From positions 28,829,123-28,893,122 of the forward strand of contig OZ020270.1 of the NCBI GenBank assembly GCA_963971225.1: DNA of 64,000 nucleotides, written 5' to 3'. The position numbers and the translations under genes are program-made. Positions 1 to 11,859 of the stretch are shown piece by piece. Source of the stretch: Melieria omissa. Taxonomy: Eukaryota; Arthropoda; Insecta; Diptera; Ulidiidae. The notes under the pieces are model-generated. The model saw nothing but the letters and a program-made list of their open reading frames with translations, was not told where the DNA came from and made no database searches. Position 1 is the stretch's first letter. Every line of letters begins with the position of its first letter.

Positions 1-966
1 AATGTTTGAGTCTGCACTACGCAGACAAACGGGACGTAAAAACTTTAGAGTACCAGATGACAGCAATGGTACAAGGCAACAGAACAGTGCATGAGTTTTA
101 TCAGGCAGTCTACACTCACCTCTCATTAATTATCAAAAAAATTTCTAGTATGGAAATAGGGGTAGAAGCTATGCAGATCTTAACAAAAACATACAGGGAC
201 AAGGCATTGGATACCTTTGTCAGAGGTCTCAAAGGAGACTTACCTAGGCTATTGAGTATTCGTGAACCTGTAAATCTTCCCCAGGCACTACAACTGTGCC
301 AGAAGCTCGTAAACCAACAATATAGAACGCAATTTTCAAATCACACCCATAATAATATTTCCGAAAAGAACCCTCCAATTCATCCCCGTGGAAATTATAA
401 CAATAGTCATAAGTTGCTACCACAGTTTTACCCCACAGGTAGCCTACCTACCGCAGTTACGGCAACCGTACAACCAAAGGTTACCACAGGGAAATCAACC
501 GAATTTCCAACATTTCAGCAGTCGGAACGGTATCCGACCTAATTTTCCACAGTATAACAACTATGAGAGTAGGCCACCACCTAGACCATTTGGCCCGAAA
601 CCGGTTCCAGCCCCAGTCCCAATGGAAATAGACGATACCATAAGAACTAAAGCAGTAAACTACATGAATAATCCTGGGCACAATAATAGATTTATAGGAA
701 AACGGCCTCAGCCGTCATCCGTTCAAACACAACAACATCAGAAAATTCAAAGAAATTTTCACATCAATACCGCTGAAGGTAGTGATACCAAAGACTATGA
801 CGAAGCGGTAACGCAATATGCTGCAGCAGAAGATTACGAGTACGACCAATCTCTTAAAGAGTATTTAAAAGAATCCCTTGAATATGAGAATACCGGCAAC
901 GAACAATTTAACGTTGATACTAATTCCGAAAATGACAATTTCTCGGATGTCCATTTTTTAGAATAA
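1..966 (+). pseudogene. gag: Gag of unit A (5'-truncated by window, frameshifted)
   Basis: This is the C-terminal two thirds of an errantivirus-type Gag. The matrix/capsid-like part reads in one frame to 542 and the Pro/Asn/Gln-rich tail reads in another from about 388 to the stop at 964-966, so an indel lies near 410-460. No CCHC zinc knuckle is visible, as is usual for this group. The tail is rich in acidic residues and ends just after a TTTTTTA slippery run. It differs from the B copy at only a few residues (for example Lys versus Gln at about residue 46 of the first segment) and shares the same frame break. It is judged non-functional. Confidence 0.8.
954..960 (+). promoter_or_regulatory. 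-1 ribosomal frameshift slippery site, unit A gag-pol
   Basis: The heptamer T TTT TTA sits in the gag frame two codons before the gag stop. Slipping back one base on it opens directly into the frame holding the protease. The U UUU UUA heptamer is a well-known retroviral -1 slippery sequence. I did not fold a downstream stimulatory structure. Confidence 0.75.
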
Positions 967-3900
967 CAAGCTCGTCCTTACCTTTCTTTGAATGTAAGAC
1001 GAGCGACAATACAATTCTTAAATTCCTTATCGACACTGGGTCGAATAAAAATTATATTCAACCCGCTCTGATTAAAACCCCAATACCCAACGATGATATT
1101 TTTTACGCCAACTCTGTAGGCGGGAAAACTAAAATCACCCATCATTCTCATATAAATCTCTTTAATCTTAAATCCGTCAAAATTAAAGTATTTTTACTAC
1201 CAACGTTAACGGCATTTCATGGAATTTTGGGGAATGATACGTTGAAAGAGTTATCAGCCGTCATCCACACGAGGGACAATCTAATGATAATTAACGGCAA
1301 CATAAAAATTCAGTTTAAACAACAAGTTTCCCAAGCAGTCAACTCAATAGACATTCGAACGTCACATATGACATATGACCAGAAGCAAAAGATAAACAAT
1401 CTAGTAAAGAAATATCCTAAACTTTTCACGGAACCGGACGAAAAATTAACTTTCACCACTACGGTAAAAGGTGAAATAAGAACAACTACAAATGATCCAG
1501 TTTATTCCAGATTCTATGCATATCCAGTGACACTTAAAGATGAAGTTGAAAAACAGATAAAAGAGTTGTTGGATCATGGCATAATAAGACCTTCACGGTC
1601 ACCATATAATTCGCCCATCTGGGTCGTCCCAAAAAAAATAGATGCGTCAGGGAAAAGGAAATACAGAATGGTGGTTGATTATAGGAAACTAAATTCAGTT
1701 ACCATTCCTGATCGATACCCCATTCCTCAAATCAATGACGTACTAGCGCAATTGGGAAAAAATAAATATTTTTCAGTAATAGATCTCAAGAGTGGATTTC
1801 ACCAAATCCCTCTCAAGGAATCCGACATAGAAAAGACCGCTTTCTCCGTCAACAACGGAAAATACGAGTTTACACGACTCCCTTTTGGTCTAAAAAATGC
1901 TCCATCCATATTTCAGAGAGCACTCGATGATTCTTCGGGAGCATATTGGAAAAATCTGCTATGTCTATATAGACGACATAGTGATTTTTGGAGAAAATGA
2001 GGAATGCCACATGAAAAACATTGAAAAAGTCTTTCAAACTTTGCAAGCAGCAAATATGAAAGTTCAACTGGACAAAAGCGAATTTTTGAAACAAGAAGTT
2101 GAATTTTTGGGGTTTTTAATATTTCCGCGTGGAATAAGAACAAATCCTGCTAAAGTGGAGGCAATTAATAAATTTCCCTATCCTAAGACTATCAAAGACC
2201 TTCGATCGTTTCTTGGCATGTCAGGTTTTTATAGGCGCTTCATAAAGGACTATGCGAAACTCGCAAAGCCCCTGACAGCGCTTCTCAGAGGGGAGGAGGG
2301 ACGAATGTCCAAAAACATGTCCAGGAAAAAAATTATACAACTTGACGAAAAAGCAACTGAAGCTTTCAATAAATTAAAGCTTTCTTTGACATCACAAGAT
2401 GTCATGCTTAATTACCCAGATTTCTCGAAAGATTTTCACTTGACGACAGACGCGTCAAACCATGCCATAGGTGCGGTCTTGGCACAAGATGGAAAACCAA
2501 TCATGTTCATTTCCCGAACGCTTAGCAGAAGCGAAGAACATTACGCTACAAACGAGAAAGAGAATCTTGCCGTCATATGGGCTCTGAAGTCACTAAGAAA
2601 TTTTCTGTATGGTTCCGCCACGGTCACAATATTTACAGACCACCAGCCGCTACCGTATGCGCTAAGTAATAAGAACACAAATAGCAAACTAAAAAGGTGG
2701 AAAGCTATATTGGAGGAATACAATTATGTATTGAAATTCAAACCAGGTAGCACAAATAAGGTCGCCGATGCTTTGTCAAGACCACCGGAAAATTCCCAAA
2801 TTAACTCAATGACTCCTACCCAACACAGTGATCAAAGTTCATCGCAAAACACAATACAATTTACGGAAGCCCCAATAAACGCCTTCAAAAATCAGATACT
2901 CCTCTCATTTGGAAAAGACTCCTATTACCAATTTCAAATCATTCACCCAACTTACCACAGGCACACGATCAGAGAAAAGGAGTTCGATGGGGACAAAATC
3001 TTTGAAATTTTTAAAAAATATCTAAACCCTTCAGTTACTAATTGCATTAAGACAGACGACGAAACTTTGGGCAAATTGCAAGAAATATATTTAATACATT
3101 TTAATCAATACAAGGTTCGCTACACTAGGAAAATAGTAACAGACTTACCCAACGAAAGTGACCAGGAAAATGAGATCATAAAAGACCATTCCAGAGCACA
3201 CAGGAGTGACAAAGAAAACAAATTGCAATTATTAGAAAAATTCTATTTCCCATGGATGGCAGCAAAAATAAAGAGAATCACCTCACAATGTAAAATCTGT
3301 AAAGAAAGTAAATATGATCGTCACCCCAACAAATTGATCATTCAGGAAACTCCTATACCCAAATTCGCTGGACAAATTATACATTTGGATATTTTTATCA
3401 CCGACAAGAAGACAGTGCTAACTGCAATTGATAAATTTTCCAAGTATGCTCAAGCCAGGATTATTAATTCAAGGGCCGTTGAAGATATTAAAGAACTTTT
3501 AAGACAGATACTGTTAGCTTTTGGCGTCCCCGAGATAGTGGTAGTATATAACGAAAAATCTCTGAATTCAAACGCAATTGTGTTTATGTTGGAAAATCAA
3601 TTCAGCGTACAAATTTACAAAACATCACCCTACACTAGATCAGCAAATGGCCAAATTGAACGTTTCCATTCTACGCTAATAGAAATCATGCGATGCTTAA
3701 AGGCAGAAATTAATTACAAAACTTTCTCAGAGTTATTGGATATTTCACTTTACAAATATAACAACTCTATACATTCGACCATAGGGAAAGCCCCAGTACA
3801 GGTATTCTTCAACACAAATTTTACAAAAGACCCGGAACAATTGGAAAAGGAAAGGAATGAAATTATGAAAAAGCTAGAACAGAAACAAGAAGCAGATATT

Positions 3901-4092
3901 TCTTATCATAACAAAGCAAAGGTCCCATTCAAGTCCTATTCAGTAGGAGAAATAATCTATGTAAAAATCAATAAAAGACTGGGTAATAAGCTATCACCCA
4001 GATACAGGAAAGAAATAGTTAAGGAAAACAAAACCAGCACAATCATAACCGAAACAGGAAAGGTAGTTCATAAGAGTTTAATAAAGGACTAA
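960..4092 (+). pseudogene. pol: Pol of unit A: protease, RT, RNase H, integrase
   Basis: Domains in order: aspartic protease with an LIDTGS active site near 1030-1045; reverse transcriptase with its YIDD box at 1966-1977; RNase H beginning with a TTDAS motif near 2440; an HHCC-type integrase finger near 3200-3310; the integrase core to about 3690; and a basic C-terminal part. The RT frame is broken by a net two-base loss (or one-base gain) near 1930, about 35 bases before YIDD, so the first frame stops at 2000. In the integrase core the residue expected to be the second catalytic Asp is Tyr (codon 3547-3549), while the Glu in the QIERFHS motif remains. The product would be inactive. Protease starts only after -1 frameshifting from gag. 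Confidence 0.88.
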
Positions 4093-4112
4093 TTTTTATC
4101 TATTTCCAATAG

Positions 4113-5625
4113 GTTAATCCTCCCGCTATGCCTTGCGGATACCCAAATCCTGGATTATTCCAACTCCCAACTAGTGACCATAGATGCGGGAATAGCAAAA
4201 CTTCAATCCGGATCATTCAAAATCATCCACCTCATAAATTTGAAGGAGTATGAAGAACTTATAACCAGATTCGAGACCACCATACACTTGGCACTAAATC
4301 CTACCCATCCCCTGTATTCATTTCTATCCTTTGAAGTCGAAAACATAAAAAATCATTTAAATAGATTAAGAACAACCAAAAGAAGTAAAAGGTCTATTGA
4401 TGTTATTGGTACAGCATGGAAATGGTTGGCTGGCAATCCGGACCACCATGATTTCGAAATAGTAACAAATAAGCTCAATAAGGTACTCGAGAACAATAAT
4501 AATCAATTAATTATAAATAAATAAACTGTTAAAAAAATTAATGAAATATCCAATGTGACAAATGAAATCCTAAAAGGTATGAAAAAGGAATTGAGTCTTA
4601 TTAATGAATTAACATTAGAACTAAAATTTAAAATGCAAATTCTAAAAGAGGAAATAATAAACATAGAATATGCCATTCATTGGGCAAAAGCTCATATTGT
4701 AAATTCATATATCTTGTCAGCTTCAGAAATTAATGTTACAGAAAAAATACTACAAAGAGAAGATTTTCCTTACATAAATATTGATGAAGCTTTGGAATTT
4801 GCGGAAGTCCGCATTGCTACTAATGGAAGCAATATTGTTTACATTGTTAGTTTGCCAACCACCCAAAAAGGGAATTGTAGAAACCTTATTATACGAGCAG
4901 TAAAAATAAGAGAAAAAATTAACAAAATACAATTCGAATCTACTCTAAGATGTAATGACAATAAAATATTCGGAATTGCAACTAGCTGTAAATCTTATAA
5001 TAATTAAGAAATATGTTCTGATACTAACATTATAAATATAAGCAACACGTCGTGCATCCCAAACTTACTGAGCAGCCGCACCGCCAACTGCAGCGTAGTA
5101 AACAATCAACACGTCCCGACTGTAGAGGAAATATCTCCAGGAATATTGTTCCTCAATCAGTATGAAGGAAGTGTTCGTGTAAACGGCGACTTAACTCCGC
5201 TAAAAGGCACTTTTATAATTCGGCATCACAACACCACCATTCAAGTCAACAACAAAATAATTATAACAAATGAAATAATCAATCATCAACCGATGCCGGC
5301 AATTCTCCAACCCAGGGCAAGCTTCGAAGCAATAGAGGAAGTACTCTCGTTGGAAATGTTAAAGCAGCTTCGGGTGAACGACAGCAGTCACATCAATAAA
5401 TTGGATGCCGAAAATAAAATCAACTTCTCCATTAGCGTTGTGTTGATAATGTCACTCATAATAATACTTACATGGATTGGATGCAAAACATACTGCAAAC
5501 ATAGAGATCAAACCCAACCACCAACGCCCCTACCAAGAGATAAAGGTGCCTCAATTACCATAGGAATAGAAGACTTACCACACCAGCTCCAGCCAAGGCC
5601 ACCGAACGCGGACGTTCGGACTTAA
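4113..5625 (+). pseudogene. env: Env-like glycoprotein of unit A (two in-frame stops)
   Basis: The frame has no ATG at its start. It opens at a plausible splice acceptor (AG at 4111-4112, 20 bases after the pol stop) and begins with a hydrophobic, signal-peptide-like stretch. This fits a spliced env as in gypsy. A furin-like RSKR site lies near 4381-4392 and is followed by a W/G-rich fusion-proximal segment. A hydrophobic membrane segment lies near 5425-5475, followed by a proline-rich tail. Stops at 4522-4524 and 5005-5007 interrupt an otherwise continuous frame, and both are present in unit B. Family assignment is good; function is lost. Confidence 0.75.
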
Positions 5626-5634
5626 GAAGGGAGG
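5624..5634 (+). other. Polypurine tract, unit A
   Basis: AAGAAGGGAGG lies immediately before the LTR start, where plus-strand priming occurs in LTR retroelements. The same tract precedes the B LTR at 13371-13381. Confidence 0.75.
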
Positions 5635-6770
5635 AGTTATCGGAAATTCTGCTGACGCCGAAAATTTGCCACCGCTGCAGTGTTTATGTCAACAACCTCA
5701 CAATGTTAACAAATAATGCTGACAGCGCGCCTCAAGGCGTTGACTTCGCGACGATCTGCTGCGTTCGACATCCGCAGCAGAAACGCTGATAATGCGTTTG
5801 CGAATATCGATTTCGCAACGCATGTTCAGCTTTAATTACACTGCACAACAAAATCAAACTTTTTTTAAAATAACAAGGTTCTGACAACGGATTCTGGTAG
5901 AGGGGACCAAAAAAAAATATACGTATGTCGGCGTTTTGAAAGTTTACGTCTGAATTTTTTTTTAGGGGGGGTCAAAGTTTTCCCCTTTTTGCTCATTCTT
6001 ATGGTGATTCGGCATACGAAAACCATGTAACCTCACATTTTAGGTATGTGATGTGTTCAGCAATTTGATGTAAAATACTACGAAGAACATTTTTGTGGAG
6101 CATTTTAACCCTGTAACTTCTATTTCTATGGGTCAATTTGACCCTTCTTTTCTAAAATGCCAAAAATGTCCTGTAAAACAGGACTTTTTAAGGATAAAAT
6201 GTACCACGAAAATATTCGCCATAAAATTCTACTATAGGTCTCTGAATATATCAAAGCTCAGATATTAACCTGGACGCCAGAATTAAGCCAAAACTGAAAA
6301 TGTGTTTAAGTGTTTTACAGGACATTTTTGGCATTTTAGAAAAGAAGGGTCAAATTGACCCATACAAATAGGAGTTACAGGGTTAAAATGCTCCACAAAA
6401 ATGTTCTTCGTAGTATTTTACATCAAATTGCTGAACACATCACATACCTAAAATGTGAGGTTACATGGTTTTCGTATGCCGAATCACCATAAGAATGAGC
6501 AAAAAGGGGAAAACTTTGACCCCCCCTAAAAAAAAAATTCAGACGTAAACTTTCAAAACGCCGATACACGTATATTTTTTTTTGGTCCCCTCTACCAGAA
6601 TCCGTTGTCAGAACCTTGTTATTTTTTTTTGTGTTGTGCAGTGTTATAAGCGAGGGTTCATTCCTATTTTTGTGGTCAATAAAGGCGGTCGTGCCGCACG
6701 AAAGAAAAACTTAAGTGTTTTTACTGGAATCAAGCGAATAAGTCGGCCTGAAGGAGCCCGCATCGTTAAC
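5635..6770 (+). repeat. Shared middle LTR (3' LTR of A and 5' LTR of B)
   Basis: The LTR starts AGTTATCGG directly after the polypurine tract and ends at GTTAAC(T) against the PBS, giving AGTTA...TAACT ends. Without the inserted foldback element at 5839-6643 it is about 330 bp. It matches the B 3' LTR closely, with a handful of substitutions, but only this copy carries the insertion. Serving as the LTR of both units is the signature of a recombinant tandem. Confidence 0.85.
5839..6643. mobile_element. Foldback DNA element/MITE, 805 bp, CACTG ends, TTA target duplication
   Basis: The ends are CACTGCACAAC...GTTGTGCAGTG and the flanking 3-bp direct repeats are TTA (5836-5838 and 6644-6646). The uninterrupted LTR at 13570-13590 shows the empty site. 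The two arms (5839 to about 6179 and about 6312 to 6643) are near-perfect reverse complements around a 130-bp centre, so the element folds into a long hairpin. It has no ORF of its own. CACTG termini with a 3-bp duplication suggest the CACTA/Mirage/Chapaev group; TTA would also fit PIF/Harbinger. Confidence 0.85.
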
Positions 6771-6784
6771 TGGCGCCCAACGTG
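6771..6784 (+). other. Primer binding site, tRNA-Lys type, unit B
   Basis: TGGCGCCCAACGTG directly follows the LTR. From memory this matches the complement of the 3' end of insect tRNA-Lys(CUU), including CCA, for 14 bases. Element C has an 18-base match of the same kind. Confidence 0.7.
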
Positions 6785-7252
6785 TTTCTCCACGCACTGC
6801 ACTATTTCACTTCTGGACCCCGGGACACCGTTAGCATCGTTGGATCGTAGCGGGCTGGAACAACGTGAGGGCAGCAACTCCCCAGTAGCTGACTGACAAC
6901 AAAAAGGAGACAGTTGCTCCCACCGACCCAGCATGTTCCCGACAGTTGTGGTTTCGTGAGTTGGCAGAACATTATTTAGTTTAAGCTAATAGCCACTGTT
7001 AAAATAGAAGAACAATTAAAGTAATAAGTGAAAATATTGTGAGAAAATTATATCGGAAAAAAAAATTTAAACCATAAATTTAATTTTGTTTCGTAAGAGT
7101 GGAATTAGGATTTTAAAAAAAAAAATAATAAATAACCACATAATTAAAGGCTCGTACAGCCAATAAAGAAATAATTAAAAAAAAAATTATAACAAACTTC
7201 AACACTGCGATTCTGAACACCAGACCCTCCAGTGGATAAGAAAAATAACAAA
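6785..7252 (+). other. 5' leader of unit B
   Basis: Untranslated leader between the PBS and the gag ATG. It holds a potential hairpin formed by GGCAGCAACTCC-like and GGAGACAGTTGC-like segments near 6870-6920, then becomes very A/T rich. I see no tandem repeats in it, unlike the leader of element C. Confidence 0.5.
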
Positions 7253-8713
7253 ATGGCAAACCGCAACAACCTTATCCGCCCACCCGTCCTAAATGTTAAC
7301 CAAGCCGGACCTAGTAGTGCCACCCCCAAACAAGCCAATCCCAACACACAAACAATTAGTGCAACACCAGAGCTAGAAGCTTTAATTTCAGGTATCGTAA
7401 AGAGGATCTACGTCAATGAATGTAGAAGCACGGTTGAAGCAATAGTTAATCCACATAGTGACATGCAGGAATAGTAGATCAAACCATAGACGATACGCAT
7501 TTATCAAACCTTAGTGACTTGGACAAAATCCCCGATGTAGTGCGTTGCCTTAGGGACTTTTCAGGCAACCCTATCGAATATAGTTCCTGGAGGAAAAGTG
7601 TCGAACGTATCTTAAACCTTTACGAATCGCTTAAAGGAACCCCTAAATTCTACGGCATCCTCAGCGTCATAAGGAACAAAATAATTGGTAGTGCGGACAA
7701 CGTCCTCGAATCTTATAACACACCCTTAAATTGGGAATGCATTGTAAAATGTTTGAGTCTGCACTACGCAGACAAACGGGACGTAAAAACTTTAGAGTAC
7801 CAGATGACAGCAATGGTAGAAGGCAACAGAACAGTGCATGAGTTTTATCAGGCAGTCTACACTCACCTCTCATTAATTATCCAAAAAATTTCTAGTATGG
7901 AAATAGGGGTAGAAGCTATGCAGATCTTAACAAAAACATACAGGGACAAGGCATTGGATACCTTTGTCAGAGGTCTCAAAGGAGACTTACCTAGGCTATT
8001 GAGTATTCATGAACCTGTAAATCTTCCCCAGGCACTACAACTGTGCCAGAAGCTCGTAAACCAACAATATAGAACGCAATTTTCAAATCACACCCATAAT
8101 AATATTTCCGAAAAGAACCCTCCAATTCATCCCCGTGGAAATTATAACAATAGTCATAAGTTGCTACCACAGTTTTACCCCACAGGTAGCCTACCTACCG
8201 CAGTTACGGCAACCGTACAACCAAAGGTTACCACAGGGAAATCAACCGAATTTCCAACATTTCAGCAGTCGGAACGGTATCCGACCTAATTTTCCACAGT
8301 ATAACAACTATGAGAGTAGGCCACCACCTAGACTATTTGGCCCGAAACCGGTTCCAGCCCCAGTCCCAATGGAAATAGACGATACCATAAGAACTAAAGC
8401 AGTAAACTACATGAATAATCCTGGGCACAATAATAGATTTATAGGAAAACGGCCTCAGCCGTCATCCGTTCAAACACAACAACATCAGAAAATTCAAAGA
8501 AATTTTCACATCAATACCGCTGAAGGTAGTGATACCAAAGACTATGACGAAGCGGTAACGCAATATGCTGCAGCAGAAGATTACGAGTACGACCAATCTC
8601 TTAAAGAGTATTTAAAAGAATCCCTTGAATATGAGAATACCGGCAACGAACAATTTAACGTTGATACTAATTCCGAAAATGACAATTTCTCGGATGTCCA
8701 TTTTTTAGAATAA
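7253..8713 (+). pseudogene. gag: Gag of unit B (two frameshifts)
   Basis: The likely start is the ATG at 7253 in an AAAATGG context. The first frame stops at 7472-7474. The Gag core continues one frame over from about 7465 and is recognised by the DVVRCLRDFSG-type segment that is common in errantivirus Gag. A second indel near 8160-8200 moves into the frame of the acidic Asn/Gln-rich tail, which ends at 8711-8713. No zinc knuckle is seen. The second lesion is shared with unit A; the first lies outside the A sequence available here. Confidence 0.82.
8701..8707 (+). promoter_or_regulatory. -1 slippery site, unit B gag-pol
   Basis: T TTT TTA in the gag frame two codons before the stop, identical in placement to unit A. 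A one-base backward slip enters the protease frame. Confidence 0.75.
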
Positions 8714-11700
8714 CAAGCTCGTCCTTACCTTTCTTTGAATGTAAGACGAGCGACAATACAATTCTTAAATTCCTTATCGACACTGGGTCGAATAAAAATT
8801 ATATTCAACCCGCTCTGATTAAAACCCCAATACCCAACGATGATATTTTTTACGCCAACTCTGTAGGCGGGAAAACTAAAATCACCCATCATTCTCATAT
8901 AAATCTCTTTAATCTTAAATCCGTCAAAATTAAAGTATTTTTACTACCAACGTTAACGGCATTTCATGGAATTTTGGGGAATGATACGTTGAAAGAGTTA
9001 TCAGCCGTCATCCACACGAGGGACAATCTAATGATAATTAACGGCAACATAAAAATTCAGTTTAAACAACAAGTTTCCCAAGCAGTCAACTCAATAGACA
9101 TTCGAACGTCACATATGACATATGACCAGAAGCAAAAGATAAACAATCTAGTAAAGAAATATCCTAAACTTTTCACGGAACCGGACGAAAAATTAACTTT
9201 CACCACTACGGTAAAAGGTGAAATAAGAACAACTACAAATGATCCAGTTTATTCCAGATTCTATGCATATCCAGTGACACTTAAAGATGAAGTTGAAAAA
9301 CAGATAAAAGAGTTGTTGGATCATGGCATAATAAGACCTTCACGGTCACCATATAATTCGCCCATCTGGGTCGTCCCAAAAAAAATAGATGCGTCAGGGA
9401 AAAGGAAATACAGAATGGTGGTTGATTATAGGAAACTAAATTCAGTTACCATTCCTGATCGATACCCCATTCCTCAAATCAATGACGTACTAGCGCAATT
9501 GGGAAAAAATAAATATTTTTCAGTAATAGATCTCAAGAGTGGATTTCACCAAATCCCTCTCAAGGAATCCGACATAGAAAAGACCGCTTTCTCCGTCAAC
9601 AACGGAAAATACGAGTTTACACGACTCCCTTTTGGTCTAAAAAATGCTCCATCCATATTTCAGAGAGCACTCGATGATTCTTCGGGAGCATATTGGAAAA
9701 ATCTGCTATGTCTATATAGACGACATAGTGATTTTTGGAGAAAATGAGGAATGCCACATGAAAAACATTGAAAAAGTCTTTCAAACTTTGCAAGCAGCAA
9801 ATATGAAAGTTCAACTGGACAAAAGCGAATTTTTGAAACAAGAAGTTGAATTTTTGGGGTTTTTAATATTTCCGCGTGGAATAAGAACAAATCCTGCTAA
9901 AGTGGAGGCAATTAATAAATTTCCCTATCCTAAGACTATCAAAGACCTTCGATCGTTTCTTGGCATGTCAGGTTTTTATAGGCGCTTCATAAAGGACTAT
10001 GCGAAACTCGCAAAGCCCCTGACAGCGCTTCTCAGAGGGGAGGAGGGACGAATGTCCAAAAACATGTCCAGGAAAAAAATTATACAACTTGACGAAAAAG
10101 CAACTGAAGCTTTCAATAAATTAAAGCTTTCTTTGACATCACAAGATGTCATGCTTAATTACCCAGATTTCTCGAAAGATTTTCACTTGACGACAGACGC
10201 GTCAAACCATGCCATAGGTGCGGTCTTGGCACAAGATGGAAAACCAATCATGTTCATTTCCCGAACGCTTAGCAGAAGCGAAGAACATTACGCTACAAAC
10301 GAGAAAGAGAATCTTGCCGTCATATGGGCTCTGAAGTCACTAAGAAATTTTCTGTATGGTTCCGCCACGGTCACAATATTTACAGACCACCAGCCGCTAA
10401 CGTATGCGCTAAGTAATAAGAACACAAATAGCAAACTAAAAAGGTGGAAAGCTATATTGGAGGAATACAATTATGTATTGAAATTCAAACCAGGTAGCAC
10501 AAATAAGGTCGCCGATGCTTTGTCAAGACCACCGGAAAATTCCCAAATTAACTCAATGACTCCTACCCAACACAGTGATCAAAGTTCATCGCAAAACACA
10601 ATACAATTTACGGAAGCCCCAATAAACGCCTTCAAAAATCAGATACTCCTCTCATTTGGAAAAGACTCCTATTACCAATTTCAAATCATTCACCCAACTT
10701 ACCACAGGCACACGATCAGAGAAAAGGAGTTCGATGGTGACAAAATCTTTGAAATTTTTAAAAAATATCTAAACCCTTCAGTTACTAATTGCATTAAGAC
10801 AGACGACGAAACTTTGGGCAAATTGCAAGAAATATATTTAATACATTTTAATCAATACAAGGTTCGCTACACTAGGAAAATAGTAACAGACTTACCCAAC
10901 GAAAGTGACCAGGAAAATGAGATCATAAAAGAACATTCCAGAGCACACAGGAGTGACAAAGAAAACAAATTGCAATTATTAGAAAAATTCTATTTCCCAT
11001 GGATGGCAGCAAAAATAAAGAGAATCACCTCACAATGTAAAATCTGTAAAGAAAGTAAATATGATCGTCACCCCAACAAATTGATCATTCAGGAAACTCC
11101 TATACCCAAATTCGCTGGACAAATTATACATTTGGATATTTTTATCACCGACAAGAAGACAGTGCTAACTGCAATTGATAAATTTTCCAAGTATGCTCAA
11201 GCCAGGATTATTAATTCAAGGGCCGTTGAAGATATTAAAGAACTTTTAAGACAGATACTGTTAGCTTTTGGCGTCCCCGAGATAGTGGTAGTATATAACG
11301 AAAAATCTCTGAATTCAAACGCAATTGTGTTTATGTTGGAAAATCAATTCAGCGTACAAATTTACAAAACATCACCCTACACTAGATCAGCAAATGGCCA
11401 AATTGAACGTTTCCATTCTACGCTAATAGAAATCATGCGATGCTTAAAGGCAGAAATTAATTACAAAACTTTCTCAGAGTTATTGGATATTTCACTTTAC
11501 AAATATAACAACTCTATACATTCGACCATAGGGAAAGCCCCAGTACAGGTATTCTTCAACACAAATTTTACAAAAGACCCGGAACAATTGGAAAAGGAAA
11601 GGAATGAAATTATGAAAAAGCTAGAACAGAAACAAGAAGCAGATATTTCTTATCATAACAAAGCAAAGGTCCCATTCAAGTCCTATTCAGTAGGAGAAAT

Positions 11701-11839
11701 AATCTATGTAAAAATCAATAAAAGACTGGGTAATAAGCTATCACCCAGATACAGGAAAGAAATAGTTAAGGAAAACAAAACCAGCACAATCATAACCGAA
11801 ACAGGAAAGGTAGTTCATAAGAGTTTAATAAAGGACTAA
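8707..11839 (+). pseudogene. pol: Pol of unit B: protease, RT, RNase H, integrase
   Basis: Same domain order as unit A: protease LIDTGS near 8780, RT with YIDD at 9713-9724, RNase H, integrase finger and core. The frame break just upstream of YIDD (near 9677) and the Asp-to-Tyr loss at the second integrase catalytic position (11294-11296) are both present, so they predate the A/B duplication. Protein differences from A are few, for example Thr versus Pro after the DHQPL motif of RNase H and Glu versus Asp in the integrase finger. Confidence 0.88.
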
Positions 11840-11859
11840 TTTTTATCTATTTCCAATAG

